From Sphingopyxis sp. PAMC25046 (GTDB lineage Bacteria > Pseudomonadota > Alphaproteobacteria > Sphingomonadales > Sphingomonadaceae), in the NCBI RefSeq assembly GCF_004795895.1, contig NZ_CP039250.1, forward strand, positions 3,534,001-3,598,000: a stretch of DNA of 64,000 nt, given 5' to 3'. The translations under genes were made by a program, and so were the position numbers. This document shows positions 36,726 through 45,857 of the stretch, in pieces. Each line of letters starts with the position of its first letter. Positions within the stretch are counted from its first letter, which is position 1. The notes beneath the pieces were generated by a model, which worked only from the letters and a program-made list of their open reading frames with translations, did not search any database and was not told the origin of the DNA.

Positions 36726-39700
36726 ATGCGTGATATGGAACATGTTCGTGGGCCGCTGGGCCGTTTCGGGGCGGCGATGACCGCGCTGGCGCTCGTGCAG
36801 GCCGCACCAGCCCTGGCGCAGGAGGAAGCCTCAGCCGCCGACAGCACCGAAGCGGCGCTGTCCGACCAGATCATCGTCACCGGTTCGCGCGTCGCACGCG
36901 ACGGCTTCCAGGCCCCGACCCCGCTCGTCGTTCTGTCGCAACAGGACATCCAGAACACCTCGCCGTCGAACAATATCGCCGATTTCGTCAACCAGCTTCC
37001 GCAACTCGCCGGTTCGACGCGGCCCGCCAACTCGCGCCTCAATATTTCCAATGGCTCGGCGGGCATCAACGCGCTCAACATGCGCAACCTCGGCGAAAGC
37101 CGCGTACTCGTTCTCGTCGACGGCCGCCGTTCGGTCGGTTCCACGATTTTCGGCTGGGTTGACATCAACACCATCCCGCAGGCGTTGGTCGATCGGGTCG
37201 AGGTGGTCACCGGGGGCGCATCGTCGGCCTATGGTTCCGACGCTGTCACAGGCGTTGTCAATTTCGTCCTCAACAAAAGGCTGGAAGGTCTCCGCATCAC
37301 CGGTGACATCGGTCTCACCGACAAGGGCGACGGGTTCAACTATTCGGGTAGCGTGGCGGGCGGCCTGTCGTTCGCCGACGGGCGCGGCCACGCCGTCTTC
37401 AACGCCGAGATCGCGCACCAGGATGGCATCTACGAGATTGATCCGAACGACCGGCCGTGGAACCACCGCGGCTATCTGGCCTTCGCAAACCCCGCCTATA
37501 CCGCCACCAATGGCCAACCGGCGTTTATCACCTTTCGCGAGAATGCCGGCCAGACCAATCAGGCGCCCGGCGGCTTCATCACGGGCTCGGCTGGCAACAA
37601 CAATGCACTGCGCGGCCTCTATTTCGGTCAGAATGGTCAGGTTAATCAATTCAACTATGGCTCATTCAACTCGCCCGCGCTGACCAGCGGCTCCGCAGTG
37701 ACGCGCACCGTCGGCGGCGACTGGCGCCTCAACGATTCGGGCCGCCGCATCGGCCTTAGCCCCAAGGACGATCGCTGGGGCGCCTATGGCCGCCTGAGCT
37801 ACGAAATCGCCGATGGCGTCGAAATCTTCGCCGAAGGCTCGTACAACCGGCAGGAAGTCTTCTTTAATGCGGGGCCCAACCTCGGATCAGCCACGCTCGG
37901 CACCGTCGGTTGCACGGTCGTCCCCGTCCCCACGACCTGCAACGCCTTCGCGCTTCAAACGTTGGGTGCCGCGCGCCTCGCGGGCGTCAACAGCATCAGC
38001 ATCACGACCACCGCGGCCGACCTCCCGTTCCGCGGCATCAACAACAAGCGCGAGGTCCAGCGTTATGTCATCGGCGCCGAGGGCGAGTTCGACGCGTTCG
38101 GCAAATCGGCGCGCTGGGACGTCTATGGCCAGTATAGCCGGTCGGACCTGCGGGAGCAGCTTCGTAACATCATGAACGTGGCCCGGATGCGAGACGCGTC
38201 AAATGCCGCCTTCGCGCCGTCGGGAAATGCCGGCGGCTATGCGACCGGTTCGATCCAGTGCCTGATCAACGTCGATGCGGACGCCAACAACAACGATCCG
38301 AACTGCGTGCCGCTCAACCGTCTGGGTATCGGCGTCGCCAACCCGGCTGCGATCGACTATGTGCTCGGCGATCCCTATCGAAAGCAGGTGATGGAGCAAT
38401 ATGTCGCCGGTGCGAACCTGTCGCTGACGCCGTTCGCGACATGGGCGGGCGACGTGAGCATCGCGATCGGCGGCGAATATCGCGAAGAGAAGATTCGCGG
38501 CAGCGTGCCAGAAGAGTTCCAGCCCGCCCGCAACGCCGACGGAACGACGTCGAACCGGTGGTCGGTCGGCAACTATCTGCCGTTCAAGGGCAGCTATAAT
38601 GTGAAGGAAGCCTATCTCGAGACCGTGGTCCCGCTGGGCCTTGGCCTCGAATTCAACGGCGCCGTCCGCGCGACTGACTATTCGACCTCGGGCTATGTTA
38701 CCACATGGAAGCTTGGCGCAACCTGGGCGCCGATCGAGGATATCCGCTTTCGTGTCACGCGGTCGCGCGACATTCGCGCCCCCAACCTCAACGAACTGTT
38801 CCAGGCGGGCACCGCCAACAGCGATTCGGTGCGCAACCCGGCGTTCGTTCAAGGCGACCCGACCAGCGGCCCGCAATTCTTCCCCTATTCGGGCCTGACA
38901 ACGGGCAATCCGGACCTGAAACCGGAAAAAGCCGATTCATGGAATATCGGCGCGGTTGTCACGCCGCGTTTCCTGCCCGGCTTCAGTGCATCGGTCGATT
39001 ATTTCCGCATCGACCTGGAAGATGCCATCGACACGATCTCAGCACAGGAAATCGTCAACCGCTGCGACGAAGGGCGACAGGAATATTGCGACGCGATCAC
39101 CGAGGATCCGGCGCGCGAACAACCGGGGCCGCCGCGCGTCCCCTATCTCCTGATCCGCAGCCAGCCCTTCAATTTCGTCAGCAAGCTGGTGCGCGGCATC
39201 GACTTCGACGCGGCCTACCGACTGCCGGTCGGCGGAGAAAGCAGCATCACGCTGCGGGGTAACGCGACGCGCTATATCGAGAATCTGTCGGACACCGGCA
39301 TTGCCGGGGTAACGCCGGTCAATACCGTAGGCGCGAACGGCAGCCAGTCGGCAACGCCGAAATGGATCTTTCGCGGCAGCCTCATCTATGAAAATCCGGC
39401 TTTCTCGGGCACGATTACCGGTCGGGGCGTCAGTTCGGGCAAATATCTGGCAAACGCCATCGAATGCACGAGCGGCTGCCCGACTTCGACCAGCCAGGCG
39501 CCGACCTATGACAACAACCACGTCAAGGGCACCTTCTACGTCGATCTCAATCTGACGCAGAAGGTCCGGATGCAGAGTGGATCGCAGGCCGAACTCTTTT
39601 TCAACGTGACCAATTTGTTCGACGCCGATCCGCTGCTCCTACCTGAAACCGGCTTGGCTGCGAACAGCACCTATTCGGACCTTCTCGGCCGCCAGTTCCG

Positions 39701-39728
39701 CGTCGGAATCCGGTTCAGGACGAAGTGA
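36726..39728 (+). CDS. TonB-dependent receptor
   Basis: An outer-membrane receptor of 1000 residues. The ATG at 36726 is chosen; it leads to a signal peptide ending AAPALAQ and a TonB-box-like DQIIVTGSRV. The plug is clear: RVLVLVDGRRSVGS, VDRVEVVTGGASSAYGSD, and AVTGVVNFVLNKR. The barrel ends GRQFRVGIRFRTK, close to the usual aromatic end though with two extra residues. The pattern matches the large sphingomonad receptor family that takes up peptides or other complex nutrients. The penicillin acylase gene is the divergent neighbour. Confidence 0.9.
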   Translation: MRDMEHVRGPLGRFGAAMTALALVQAAPALAQEEASAADSTEAALSDQIIVTGSRVARDGFQAPTPLVVLSQQDIQNTSPSNNIADFVNQLPQLAGSTRPANSRLNISNGSAGINALNMRNLGESRVLVLVDGRRSVGSTIFGWVDINTIPQALVDRVEVVTGGASSAYGSDAVTGVVNFVLNKRLEGLRITGDIGLTDKGDGFNYSGSVAGGLSFADGRGHAVFNAEIAHQDGIYEIDPNDRPWNHRGYLAFANPAYTATNGQPAFITFRENAGQTNQAPGGFITGSAGNNNALRGLYFGQNGQVNQFNYGSFNSPALTSGSAVTRTVGGDWRLNDSGRRIGLSPKDDRWGAYGRLSYEIADGVEIFAEGSYNRQEVFFNAGPNLGSATLGTVGCTVVPVPTTCNAFALQTLGAARLAGVNSISITTTAADLPFRGINNKREVQRYVIGAEGEFDAFGKSARWDVYGQYSRSDLREQLRNIMNVARMRDASNAAFAPSGNAGGYATGSIQCLINVDADANNNDPNCVPLNRLGIGVANPAAIDYVLGDPYRKQVMEQYVAGANLSLTPFATWAGDVSIAIGGEYREEKIRGSVPEEFQPARNADGTTSNRWSVGNYLPFKGSYNVKEAYLETVVPLGLGLEFNGAVRATDYSTSGYVTTWKLGATWAPIEDIRFRVTRSRDIRAPNLNELFQAGTANSDSVRNPAFVQGDPTSGPQFFPYSGLTTGNPDLKPEKADSWNIGAVVTPRFLPGFSASVDYFRIDLEDAIDTISAQEIVNRCDEGRQEYCDAITEDPAREQPGPPRVPYLLIRSQPFNFVSKLVRGIDFDAAYRLPVGGESSITLRGNATRYIENLSDTGIAGVTPVNTVGANGSQSATPKWIFRGSLIYENPAFSGTITGRGVSSGKYLANAIECTSGCPTSTSQAPTYDNNHVKGTFYVDLNLTQKVRMQSGSQAELFFNVTNLFDADPLLLPETGLAANSTYSDLLGRQFRVGIRFRTK

Positions 39729-40074
39729 CCCGAACCGGCGGGAACGAACTGCCAATTTCGCGTGACCACAGGCTGCGAACTGCTGCCCCCGGAAATCAGG
39801 GTGATGGCCGTACCCCCGCTTCGCTGCGCAATATCGCGAAGGAAGCGGGGGCACACCACCGGCGCGATCGCCGATTATGCCAAGGACAAAGAAGCGATAG
39901 TCGGCGCGATCACATTCTTTGCCGGTCTGATCTTCCCGATTTCAGCCCGGCAGCTTTTGGCGGCCGGTTAGCAAAAGCTGCCATCGTACCGACGGAATTG
40001 AGAGCTTCCGAGGGGGAAAGATCGTTGCACTGCTCGTAGCGGTCGTCGAGCATCGCGGCTTTATGGTTGCGGCG
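39729..40074. other. Intergenic region with a possible gene remnant
   Basis: About 345 nt between convergent genes. In the plus frame ending at 39971 a stretch reads ADYAKDKEAIVGAITFFAGL and continues hydrophobic, which looks more protein-like than its surroundings. It could be the tail of a decayed gene. No start, family or other motif backs it. Confidence 0.3.
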
Positions 40075-40884
40075 TCAGAAACGGTAGGTGATCGCAAAGA
40101 TCCCGTAAGGACGCGTCTTGTGATAGACGATCGGGCTGTCCTTGGCATCGCCAAGCAATGAGGACACGCCCCCCACCGCCATCACACCGATGCGATCGGT
40201 CAGGCGGTAGACGACTGCGAGTTCGGCCTTCGCATCGGCAAGCCCGCTGCCCGCGCGATATTGCGGGAGCCCCGATGCGGCCGATTGCCCTGCGGTGACG
40301 CCGAAATAGCGATTGTTGTGCTTTCGGTTTCCCCAAGTGGTGCCGATCGACGGGATCAGCATCAGCTTGTCGCTTGCCGTGACGCGATAGGCGAGGCTGG
40401 CGTCCGCAATAATGCCTTCGGTGTTGCCGGTGATGATCTTGGTCGCGCCGAGCGTCGCTTCGAAGCCGCCCTGCCGCAACTTCACGAAACCGCGCCCACC
40501 GAGGCCCAGCGACAGTTTGCCGATGCCATCCGGCGTATCCTTTGCCCGGTAGCCGCCGACCGGAGTGAGCCCCGCGCCAACCGTCACATGCTCGGAATCG
40601 AAAAGATTGGCGCCGATACCGTCCTGAAGATTGACGAAGAAACGGCCCCATTTCAGGTCGACCATGGGCAGCGGCTGGAACCTGTAATCGTCCGCGCCCT
40701 GATAGGCTGGCGCATAGAGCCCGCCGACACCGACGACGATGTGATCATCGCTACCATCGGGAGTGTCCGACGGCCCCTGGAGCGGCCGCTGCGGCTGCGC
40801 CTGGACGGCGGCGGGCGCCATCGCGAGCGGCAGCATCGCGAGCAGGAGGGGCGAACGCATTCGGGGAGTGGAGAAGTTGAGCAT
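40075..40884 (-). CDS. MipA/OmpV-family outer-membrane protein
   Basis: A 269-residue beta-barrel protein. The start at 40884 follows AAGGAAAAT and opens a signal peptide (RSPLLLAMLPLAMAPAAVQA). The mature part shows VGVGGLYAPAYQGADDYRFQ, a MipA/OmpV mark, and the final residues GIFAITYRF give an aromatic C-terminal end. The family comprises outer-membrane barrels of unclear role, some linked to peptidoglycan enzymes. It follows the STN receptor gene in the same direction. The reading frame continues upstream without a stop into another ORF, discussed separately. Confidence 0.85.
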   Translation of the reverse strand: MLNFSTPRMRSPLLLAMLPLAMAPAAVQAQPQRPLQGPSDTPDGSDDHIVVGVGGLYAPAYQGADDYRFQPLPMVDLKWGRFFVNLQDGIGANLFDSEHVTVGAGLTPVGGYRAKDTPDGIGKLSLGLGGRGFVKLRQGGFEATLGATKIITGNTEGIIADASLAYRVTASDKLMLIPSIGTTWGNRKHNNRYFGVTAGQSAASGLPQYRAGSGLADAKAELAVVYRLTDRIGVMAVGGVSSLLGDAKDSPIVYHKTRPYGIFAITYRF

Positions 40885-41313
40885 ATTTTCCTTCGCTATG
40901 CTGGGGGGAGTCAGGAGGTGGGAGGGACCGGACGCCGGGATCGTGGTTGGGGGGAGGAGGCCCGGCGCCCGGTCTTTCGCACGACGCCGGACAAAGTAGC
41001 CGGTGCGGACGCGAAAATGGTTTTGCATGTGGTTCGGCGCGACCAGCCGGTCGATCGTTTCCTTCTGCCGGGAATCATACCCCGCGCGGCAAAGGCGATC
41101 GCATTCGTCTTGGGGAAGTGCCTGCTTCGAGGTCCGGCGCAGGATCGCATAGCGCCGCAACGCCTCGAGCCGGGGATTGGCGAGCGGAAGCGACGTCGCG
41201 CGATGCCCGAAAAGCCAGAAAAAGATGTTGCGGCGCGGCATCAGGCTCGAGCGCGTATCGCCGAGCGCCAGGGCGATCACTTGTTTTTCCAGCGGCGTCA
41301 GTTCGTCGGCCAT
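40885..41313 (-). CDS. Hypothetical ORF, in frame with mipA and lacking its own stop
   Basis: An ATG at 41313 with an AAGGAG site 9 nt upstream begins MADELTPLEKQVIALALGD. The first 90 or so residues look like a real, soluble, Arg-rich protein (for example NPRLEALRRYAILRRTSKQA). The later part becomes Pro-rich and low-complexity, and no stop occurs before the MipA ATG. Read straight through, it would give a 412-residue fusion with a signal peptide in the middle. Most likely a small gene whose stop was lost, or a misleading open frame. I do not recognise it. Confidence 0.35.
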
Positions 41314-41433
41314 CGGCGGCGTCTCCTTCCCCTCTGAGACGCCGAGGGGGAAGTCGCTCCTCATCAAAAAATTGCTGATGACTGCGCCGGAAAGCAAAAA
41401 GGGCGGAAAAGCCTACCGTTCCAGCCCGGGAAG

Positions 41434-43794
41434 TCAGAAACGGGCGTCGATCCCCAGACGGATCGTGCGCGGGCGCACGGGGGTTATCTGGTTCCGGCCC
41501 GCCAGTTCGAAAGGATTGCCGAATGCGAAGGTGTTCGCGCGCGTGTCGCCCAGGTTCGCAATGTCGAGCGACAGGCCGAAACGGGGAAAGGCGAGCCGCG
41601 CGCCGATGCCGACGACCCCGTAATTGCCTTGCGAGACGTCGAGCAAGGGCCCAACGCCGAGGTTCGACTTGCCGAAACCGCGAAACGACGCATTGAATGT
41701 CAGGCCAATCTTCCGTGCCAATTGCCTGCGCCATTCCACCCCGATCCGCAATCCGTCGTCGGGGATATTGGGAAGCGTGTTCTTGTTCGGCTCTCCGAAT
41801 TCGGGCGGGACGTCGTAAAGAAAGCTCTGGTTGAGGAATGCCGACGCGGTCAAGGTCAGCGAAGGCGTCGCGCGCCACTGTATTTCGCCGTCCAGCCCGT
41901 ATATCCGGCCGTTGCCGATATTCGCGGTATAAGGCAGGCCTGCCTCGTCGACGAGGTCGGCTTGGACATTGTTCCAGTCGACCGCGAACAGGGCGGCGCG
42001 AAGCGACAAGCGGTCGCGATCCTTGTCCCGCCACCGGACGCCCAGTTCGATCTGACCCAGTTCATCGTGCAGGAATTCCTGGCTGTCCGTCACCGATCCG
42101 GCGGGCGCCACCGCGAAGCCGCCGGCCCGGAAACCTTCCTGATAATGGGCATAGATCGACAGGGACGGGCCGAGGCGCCAGTCGAGCGCGACGGTCGACG
42201 CGAACTGCACCCGCCGCTTGGAGGTTTCCTCGGGTCCGTCTGCCCCCTCGCCGACGAGCCGCCCCGCACCGCGCCCGACGGAGAGGCGCCCACCCATCGT
42301 CAGGTGCAGCGCACGCGTGACCGGAAGCGTCGCCTGCCCAAAGAGCGAGAACTCCAGTTGCCGGTTGCGGACCCCCGCGATCTGCGCGGGCGCCTCCGGC
42401 GGTCCGAGCCACCGCGACACACGGCTGACATTATGGATCGCCGCGAAGCCTGCGACCCAAGGTGTTTTCGCGCCGCCCCCCGAAAGCCGCGTTTCATGCG
42501 ACCAGAAGGTGATGTCATTTTGTTCTTCGAAGCGCCGCAGCGCCGCCGTGGGATCTGGCCCCGTCGCGTCGAACACCGTGGAGAGGTCCTGCCGGGCGAC
42601 CGAAGCCGTCGAGACAAGCTCGCCCCTGCCCATCGGTCGCCGCGCGGTGACATAGACGAGGCGATAGTCGTTCCGGAACGGCTGCGACAGACTGTTGCGA
42701 CGTTCGAGCGGCGGCTCGCCGCGCAGCAGATATTGCCCGTCATCGGCGCTGATCCGCTGATGGACCCCGCCGACATCGACGGTCCATCCAGCGACATCGT
42801 CAATGCGCCAGATCAGCCGCTGGCCAAAATGAAGGCCGTCATTGATATCGCGCCGGTTTCGGCCCGAATCGTCGATATAACCGGCCTCGCGCGCGCCATA
42901 GACGACGGCGCGCAGCCCCATTCGCCCCTCTGCCAGCGGCAGGTTGACCATCGCGGCGACATCACCGCCAACCCCGCCGAAGCGGGTCGCGCTGATCCCG
43001 GCCGAAGCACTCGCATAGGCCGAGCCGCTGTCGGGTCCGTTGGGCACCAGCCGTACGATCCCGCCGATCGAACCGGCACCGTATAACGTCCCTTGCGGCC
43101 CCGCGAGGACCTCGACGCGATCGAGGTCGTAAAGATTGAGGTCGGGATCGGGGGCGTTGTAGGAAAGGCGGACATCGCCGAGATACTGCCCCACAGTCGC
43201 CTGCGTCGGGCCGTTGAAACTGCTGTCGGCGATCCCGCGCACATAGATTTTGTTGCGTCCCCGGCCGAGGTTCGTAGCGTTGAGCGTCGGAAGCACGGCG
43301 GTGATGGCCGCGGTTCCGTCGGGCGCGCTGCGTGCCAGCCAATCGGAATCGAGTCCTACAATTTTCGCCGAACCCGGAAAATGGTCGAGCGCCATATTCT
43401 GCTTGCTCGCGGTGACGACGATATCGATCGGGTCGATTTGTACCGCGATCGCCTTTCGCGGCGCCGGTTTCGGCCGCGGCGGCCGCTTTCGCTCCGCCCG
43501 GCTGCGGACGATGCGCACGGTCGCCCGATCGTAAAATATCGCTTTCGCGCCGGTGCCCCGCAAGGCTCGGTCGAGCGCCACGCGAACCGGAAAATCGCCC
43601 CGCACCCCCGGCGACCGGCGCGCCGCGATATCGGGATCGGTGATCGCGATGGTGATCCCCGCCTGCGCGCCGATCCGCCCCGCCACCTCGCCAAGCGGAC
43701 CCGGTGCGATGTCGAACGATCGCGCATGGGCGGGGTCGGTCGCCAAGAGGCAGAGCAGTGCGACCGCCGCCGCCGTCCACCTATGGCGCGGCAC
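41434..43794 (-). CDS. TonB-dependent transducer receptor with N-terminal STN signalling domain
   Basis: An outer-membrane receptor of 786 residues. After a signal peptide, residues about 26-96 form an STN (secretin/TonB short N-terminal) domain, the part that contacts FecR. A TonB-box-like DPIDIVVTASK is at about 121-131, and the plug has KIYVRGIADSSFN and VEVLAGPQGTLYGAGSIGG. The barrel ends TIRLGIDARF with a terminal aromatic. With the FecR and ECF sigma genes just upstream, it forms a FecA-type surface signalling system. Substrate is unknown; siderophores or ferric complexes are usual. Overlaps FecR by 14 nt. Confidence 0.92.
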   Translation of the reverse strand: MPRHRWTAAAVALLCLLATDPAHARSFDIAPGPLGEVAGRIGAQAGITIAITDPDIAARRSPGVRGDFPVRVALDRALRGTGAKAIFYDRATVRIVRSRAERKRPPRPKPAPRKAIAVQIDPIDIVVTASKQNMALDHFPGSAKIVGLDSDWLARSAPDGTAAITAVLPTLNATNLGRGRNKIYVRGIADSSFNGPTQATVGQYLGDVRLSYNAPDPDLNLYDLDRVEVLAGPQGTLYGAGSIGGIVRLVPNGPDSGSAYASASAGISATRFGGVGGDVAAMVNLPLAEGRMGLRAVVYGAREAGYIDDSGRNRRDINDGLHFGQRLIWRIDDVAGWTVDVGGVHQRISADDGQYLLRGEPPLERRNSLSQPFRNDYRLVYVTARRPMGRGELVSTASVARQDLSTVFDATGPDPTAALRRFEEQNDITFWSHETRLSGGGAKTPWVAGFAAIHNVSRVSRWLGPPEAPAQIAGVRNRQLEFSLFGQATLPVTRALHLTMGGRLSVGRGAGRLVGEGADGPEETSKRRVQFASTVALDWRLGPSLSIYAHYQEGFRAGGFAVAPAGSVTDSQEFLHDELGQIELGVRWRDKDRDRLSLRAALFAVDWNNVQADLVDEAGLPYTANIGNGRIYGLDGEIQWRATPSLTLTASAFLNQSFLYDVPPEFGEPNKNTLPNIPDDGLRIGVEWRRQLARKIGLTFNASFRGFGKSNLGVGPLLDVSQGNYGVVGIGARLAFPRFGLSLDIANLGDTRANTFAFGNPFELAGRNQITPVRPRTIRLGIDARF

Positions 43795-44746
43795 TAGCGG
43801 TCGGCTTCATAACCCATCCGTCCGGCCCCTCTTCGACCGCGACGTTCAGCGCCGGACTCAACCGTCTCAGCTGCCCCGCGCCGCTGTCGTCAAGAGCGAT
43901 CGTTCCCGAAAACGGCCGGTCGGCAATCGACTGCACAGCGGTGATGCGCACTCCGAGCGCGCGGCCCAGTTCGTCGGCGACGCGCGACAGCGGCGCCCCC
44001 GCATAGACGAGCGATCCTCTCTGCCACGATCCGACCGCCGCGATCGGGACGTCGCTCACCTTGACGCGCGCCGCGCCGCCGCGATCGACGAGGCTCTGAC
44101 CGGCATCGAGCGATACCGCGCGCGCGCCCGGATTATAGACGATCTTCCCTTCCGCGACCGCGACGCGGACCTCGTCCTGCTCGTGCACGACGTTGAAGAC
44201 CGTTCCCGCATCCTCGACGATATTGGCGCCCACTTCGAGCCGGAACGGGTTCCGCACATCGTGCCGGACCCGAAACAGCGCCTCGCCCGACGCGAGCGAA
44301 GCGAACCGCGGGTCGTTGCGGTCGAAGGTCATTCGCGTTGCGCCGTTGAGCGTGACTTCGGTTGTCGCGTCGAGCGCGACCACTCGCCGTTCGCCGGGTG
44401 CCGTCACGACGTCGTAGCGGCTCGGCGCGGGGCCGGAAAACCACATGACCGCCGCGGCGACCGACGCCGCGATCGCCCCGCCGACAAGACTCCGGCGCCA
44501 GCGGCGCTTCGCCGGCGGCTGCACCGGCTCGTCGAGGTCGTTCGCGGCTTCACGGATGACGACGTGCGGCAACAGGGGATCGATTTCCTGATCGGCCGCT
44601 TCGACCGCATCATAAGCCTCGGCATGGCGCGCATCTTCGGCGAGCCACTCGGTAAATGCCTCCCACGCCGCATCGTCGCCGTCGCGCAGCCTGATATGCC
44701 ACTCGATCGCGCGCGCGCGGATGCTGTCCTGTGACTCACGTGGCAT
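43781..44746 (-). CDS. FecR-family anti-sigma regulator
   Basis: A 321-residue inner-membrane protein that passes the receptor's signal to the ECF sigma factor. The N-terminal cytoplasmic part (AIEWHIRLRDGDDAAWEAFT and onward) binds the sigma factor; one membrane helix (LVGGAIAASVAAAVMWF) follows; the periplasmic FecR domain has GERRVVALDATTEVTLNGA. The C-terminus has an STN-like SRVADELGRALGVRI. The start at 44746 (MPRESQDSIRAR) fits the family length. It overlaps the sigma gene by 11 nt and the receptor gene by 14 nt, so all three are co-expressed. Confidence 0.92.
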   Translation of the reverse strand: MPRESQDSIRARAIEWHIRLRDGDDAAWEAFTEWLAEDARHAEAYDAVEAADQEIDPLLPHVVIREAANDLDEPVQPPAKRRWRRSLVGGAIAASVAAAVMWFSGPAPSRYDVVTAPGERRVVALDATTEVTLNGATRMTFDRNDPRFASLASGEALFRVRHDVRNPFRLEVGANIVEDAGTVFNVVHEQDEVRVAVAEGKIVYNPGARAVSLDAGQSLVDRGGAARVKVSDVPIAAVGSWQRGSLVYAGAPLSRVADELGRALGVRITAVQSIADRPFSGTIALDDSGAGQLRRLSPALNVAVEEGPDGWVMKPTASAAP

Positions 44747-45302
44747 GGCGGTTTCTTTCACCTGTGAGATGCCGACGGTCGGGACGATCCTCACTCCATC
44801 GAAGCCGCGCCGAAGCAATCGCTTCATAGGCCCGCGCCAGGTGTTTCTCGACGGCGCTCACGCTGATTCCCAATTCCTCCGCTATCCGGCGCTGAGGTTC
44901 GCCATCGATCCGGAAGCGGCGGAAGATGATCCGGCTGCGTTCGGGCAGATCGTCGAGCACGCGCTGCAGGATCGCGAGTTGTTCCCTCGCGATGAGTTCG
45001 TTCTCGATCGACGGCCGTTCATCGGCCTCGCCGTCGCGCCCGCCGTTGACTTGAACCCAATCCTCCTCGCGGCGGACCCGCCGGCCCGCGGTGCGGCGCT
45101 GCATGAGGAAATGATTGTTGGTCATGCGATAGAGATAGGCGCGGGCCTGCGATACCGGCCCGACATCATCCGCCAGCAGCTTCATATGGACGTCCTGGAG
45201 GATGTCCTCCGCCTCGTCGGCCGACGCACCGCGCGCCAGCAGATAGCGCGCCAGCGCCGGGCGCAATTCGCCGAACAGCTGGACGAGTCCTCCGTCGCTC
45301 AT
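44736..45302 (-). CDS. ECF RNA polymerase sigma factor, FecI type
   Basis: A 188-residue extracytoplasmic-function sigma factor. Region 2 shows DEAEDILQDVHMKLL and AYLYRMTNNHFL; region 4 shows LPERSRIIFRRFRIDGEPQR and AEELGISVSAVEKHLARA, a helix-turn-helix. The ATG at 45302 (MSDGGLVQLFGELRP) is chosen because it gives a family-length protein; longer reading adds an unlike N-terminus. It should direct transcription of its own unit, or of the receptor, once the FecR protein is triggered. Confidence 0.9.
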   Translation of the reverse strand: MSDGGLVQLFGELRPALARYLLARGASADEAEDILQDVHMKLLADDVGPVSQARAYLYRMTNNHFLMQRRTAGRRVRREEDWVQVNGGRDGEADERPSIENELIAREQLAILQRVLDDLPERSRIIFRRFRIDGEPQRRIAEELGISVSAVEKHLARAYEAIASARLRWSEDRPDRRHLTGERNRHAT

Positions 45303-45857
45303 TACGGGCTCGCAATAGGGCTGCAACAGGTCCGACAGAGCCCGAATGGATGTTGTTCCGTCATTAGCGGCGGGGTTGCGCGAACAGGATAGGGGAATGA
45401 AAATCGGGTAATTGCGGCCGCATGAAGGGCGGGTCGCAGCCGACATATTTGATCGGAAAATGTCGTCAAGGGTGGCTCCAAGTCCTTACAAATAGCAGGT
45501 AATGGCGATCCACATGACCAAGCCGGGCGTGCGGGGCTATCTTACTCGCCGTGCAGGCGCAACCTCTTCGCCCGCATCACCCGACTCTCGGGTTTGACAG
45601 AGCGTGGTCGACGGCCGACTGCCAGCTTCCCGTCAGGAAGATGGAGAAGCTGTCAGTCGCTGTCGTGGCGCAAGGCGATCGGACCAGGATGACGAAGGCT
45701 GGCGATTCATGAGCGGCGCCACGCTGAAAAGAAATGTTGCGAATGGTGCAACGGCTATTCGGCCCACCCTGAACGGGGATGCTCCAAGTGCCTCGCCTTA
45801 TCTTTGCGATTGGAACAAGCACCTGAAGGATCAGCGCCCCCCTCGGAGCATGCGGCT
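45303..45857. other. Intergenic region upstream of the ECF sigma gene
   Basis: About 555 nt between the sigma-factor start and the end of the next receptor gene. Both strands give only unconvincing frames. It must carry the sigma gene's promoter, but I cannot assign boxes. No repeat or RNA structure stands out. Confidence 0.4.
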
